From Pseudomonadota bacterium (GTDB lineage Bacteria > Myxococcota_A > UBA796 > SXON01): a stretch of 54,050 nucleotides of DNA. The notes under the pieces were generated by a model, which was not told the DNA's origin, did not search any database, and saw only the letters and a program-made list of their open reading frames with translations. The DNA lies in contig JAUXQH010000081.1 in the NCBI GenBank assembly GCA_030685065.1, positions 1 through 54,050 on the forward strand, given 5' to 3'. Shown one piece after another: positions 52,741-54,050 of the stretch. The translations under genes and the position numbers were made by a program. The stretch's first letter is position 1; each line of letters starts with the position of its first letter.

Positions 52741-53679
52741 GTGCCTGAACCGTCCTCCGCTTCTACACGCCGCCGCATCCTCCTCGTCCTCGGTGTCGTG
52801 GGGCTCTTCGGCTTCGGCGGGGGAGCCCTCGTCAACCAGGGGTTGGCGCGTGTGCTCGCGCTCCCCGACGACGCCGAGCTGGTCGACTACGTCGACGCCG
52901 CCCCGCCCGAGCCCGGTGAGCAGCCCGAGCCCCCCGAGGGGGGCCTCGTGGCCAGTGGCCCCAAGCGGCCGCGCCCGATCTCCCAGAAGCAGTACGCCGA
53001 CATCATCGTGCGCCGCAACATCTTCGACTCCTCGGCGGTCTACGACCCGTCCGCGGCCAAAGAGGGCGGCGTGGCGGGCGAGTGCAAGTCCGACTCGAAC
53101 GTGCGGCTGCTCGCCACCGTGGTCGCGGATCCTCCGACCTACTCCTCCGCCCTCATCGCCACGGGCGCCGCGCGGGACGCCAAGGCGGACGGCTACGCCA
53201 TCGGCGACGACGTGGGCGGCGAGGGCCGGATCACGCTCATCGAGCAGAAAAAGGTGTGCCTCGACGGCGGCACCTGCATCTGCATCGGCGGGGACACCCC
53301 GAAGATCGCGGCCGCCCCGGGCGGCAAGCCCGAAGAGGGCGGCATCTCCAAGGAAGGGGAGACCACCGTCGTCGAGCAGTCCGTCATCGACGACGCGATG
53401 AACAACTTCGAGGCCCTCGCCACCCAGGTGCGCGTGGTGCCCCACAAGGGCTCCGACGGCGCGATCGACGGGTATCGCCTCTCGGCGATCCGCAAGGGAA
53501 GCCTGTTCGAGAAGCTCGGCATCAAGAACGGCGACATCGTCCACGGCGTGAACGGCCAGGGGCTCACGAGCACCGAAGGCGCACTCCAGGTCTACCAGAC
53601 TCTTCGCAGCGAAAAGAGCTTCACCTTCGACATCACCCGCCGGAACCAGCGCCAGACGCTGGGCTTCGAGGTCCGGTGA
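52741..53679 (+). CDS. gspC: Type II secretion system protein GspC
   Basis: 312 residues. The N-terminus is a short cytoplasmic tail with three Arg and one transmembrane helix (about 12-34), then a Pro/Glu-rich periplasmic linker, the homology region (ISQKQYADIIVRRNIFDS; then NVRLLATVVADPP) and a C-terminal PDZ-like domain (about 215-312; GYRLSAIRKGSLFEKLGIKNGD in the parts LSAIRKGSLFEKLG and IVHGVNGQGL). GspC links the inner-membrane platform to the outer-membrane secretin. Two pairs of Cys in KVCLDGGTCICIG are unusual for a Gram-negative GspC. The start GTG 52741 lacks a strong ribosome site. Confidence 0.9.
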   Translation: MPEPSSASTRRRILLVLGVVGLFGFGGGALVNQGLARVLALPDDAELVDYVDAAPPEPGEQPEPPEGGLVASGPKRPRPISQKQYADIIVRRNIFDSSAVYDPSAAKEGGVAGECKSDSNVRLLATVVADPPTYSSALIATGAARDAKADGYAIGDDVGGEGRITLIEQKKVCLDGGTCICIGGDTPKIAAAPGGKPEEGGISKEGETTVVEQSVIDDAMNNFEALATQVRVVPHKGSDGAIDGYRLSAIRKGSLFEKLGIKNGDIVHGVNGQGLTSTEGALQVYQTLRSEKSFTFDITRRNQRQTLGFEVR

Positions 53680-53681
53680 CC

Positions 53682-54050
53682 ATGAGCACACGTATGAGCA
53701 GGCCGACGTTGCAGAACACCGCTTCTTCCTTCCCTTCCCCTGGCTGGGCCTCGCTCGGCTGGCCCTCCCGGAACCGCGCGATCCGCGCGCTGGCGCTCCT
53801 CGGCGTGCCCGCGCTCCTGGCGCTGGCGGTCCCGGATCTGGCCTGGGCCCAGGACGAGAAGCAGGGAGAGAAGGAGCCTCCGGCGCCCGACGCTCCCAAG
53901 CAGGAGCGCATCCGGCCCTCGGCGGGCCCGCTCGTTCCGGGTGGGTTGCCGCCGGGCGCGGGCGTCCCGGGCGGGAACGCTCCGGGCGGCAACGGCCCCC
54001 CCCCGGGGATCAAGGGCGCCGAGGCCGATCGCGACGCCGACGGCGGCGCG
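53682..54050 (+). CDS. Start of the next secretion gene, probably GspD (3' end outside window)
   Basis: 123 codons are visible from ATG 53682, two bases after the gspC stop, and the frame is open to the window edge. The product has a long N-region with several Arg (SRNRAIRALALLG), a hydrophobic signal segment ending DLAWAQ and then a Lys/Glu- and Pro/Gly-rich linker (GGLPPGAGVPGGNAPGG). No secretin domain is reached. The GspD assignment rests on gene order (gspC then gspD in most T2SS operons) and the signal peptide expected for an outer-membrane secretin. Confidence 0.6.
   Translation, partial: MSTRMSRPTLQNTASSFPSPGWASLGWPSRNRAIRALALLGVPALLALAVPDLAWAQDEKQGEKEPPAPDAPKQERIRPSAGPLVPGGLPPGAGVPGGNAPGGNGPPPGIKGAEADRDADGGA

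Overview
The window is about 54 kb of very GC-rich, densely coded DNA. It looks like a chromosome segment of a myxobacterium-like organism (Myxococcota, formerly Deltaproteobacteria). The evidence is three secreted proteins with MYXO-CTERM-type tails (Cys, hydrophobic helix, Arg run), many lipoproteins with Asp/Thr-rich linkers, FG-GAP/VCBS beta-propeller proteins, elaborate PAS histidine kinases, a class III cyclase with an FHA-like tail, and the start of a type II secretion operon. I cannot name a genus. I saw no rRNA, tRNA, CRISPR array, insertion sequence or phage genes. No gene-free stretch exceeds 300 bases; the longest are 52512-52740 (229 bp) and 20193-20381 (189 bp).

Layout. 1-6165: surface lipoproteins (an FG-GAP propeller entering from the left edge, a beta-helix/hydrolase fusion, a clostripain-family protease, an unknown). 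6162-9188: a degenerate M50-like membrane protein, an FAD amine-oxidase-like enzyme and an alpha/beta hydrolase. 9293-13847: HflX, then a REC-PAS-kinase overlapping a single-domain response regulator. 13848-16650: three small membrane proteins and a frameshifted FG-GAP lipoprotein. 16730-20192: a nitrilase-family amidase, then an opposing operon of DUF2505, CAP-domain and extended-SDR genes. 20382-25548: a catalytically dead subtilase/FG-GAP protein overlapping tyrS and a methyltransferase-like gene. 25571-30805: an MBL-fold lipoprotein, an EF-hand lipoprotein, 3-methyladenine glycosylase, an intact subtilase and a lipoprotein coupled to it. 30925-33580: an unknown gene coupled to thymidine kinase, and a YHYH lipoprotein. 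33630-38927: M19 dipeptidase, an NHL-repeat protein with a coupled lipoprotein, and a GH18-like lipoprotein. 38939-43222: DUF1456, an unknown gene, malic enzyme and a HypA-like zinc ribbon. 43335-52511: SUV3-type helicase, an operon of RlmI-like methyltransferase, hybrid kinase and AstE/AspA-like hydrolase, nicotinate phosphoribosyltransferase, and a cyclase. 52741-end: gspC and the start of the next gene, probably gspD.

How the parts fit. Roughly half the genes encode exported or membrane proteins. The MYXO-CTERM proteins and lipoproteins are plausible clients of the secretion machinery whose operon starts at the right edge. Housekeeping genes (hflX, tyrS, tdk, mpg, maeB, pncB) are interspersed, and many neighbours are coupled by 4-base ATGA or GTGA overlaps.

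Three window-wide patterns stand out. About eleven genes have a TANNNT-like -10 hexamer ending only 6-8 bases before the start codon, the geometry of leaderless transcription. At least five lipoproteins have signal sequences of only 7-9 residues before the lipobox Cys, with no basic residue. Several enzyme-like proteins lack catalytic residues (a subtilase, a site-2-protease-like protein, and a NAPRT with Asp at the phospho-His position). I did not find a defence system, biosynthetic cluster or mobile element.
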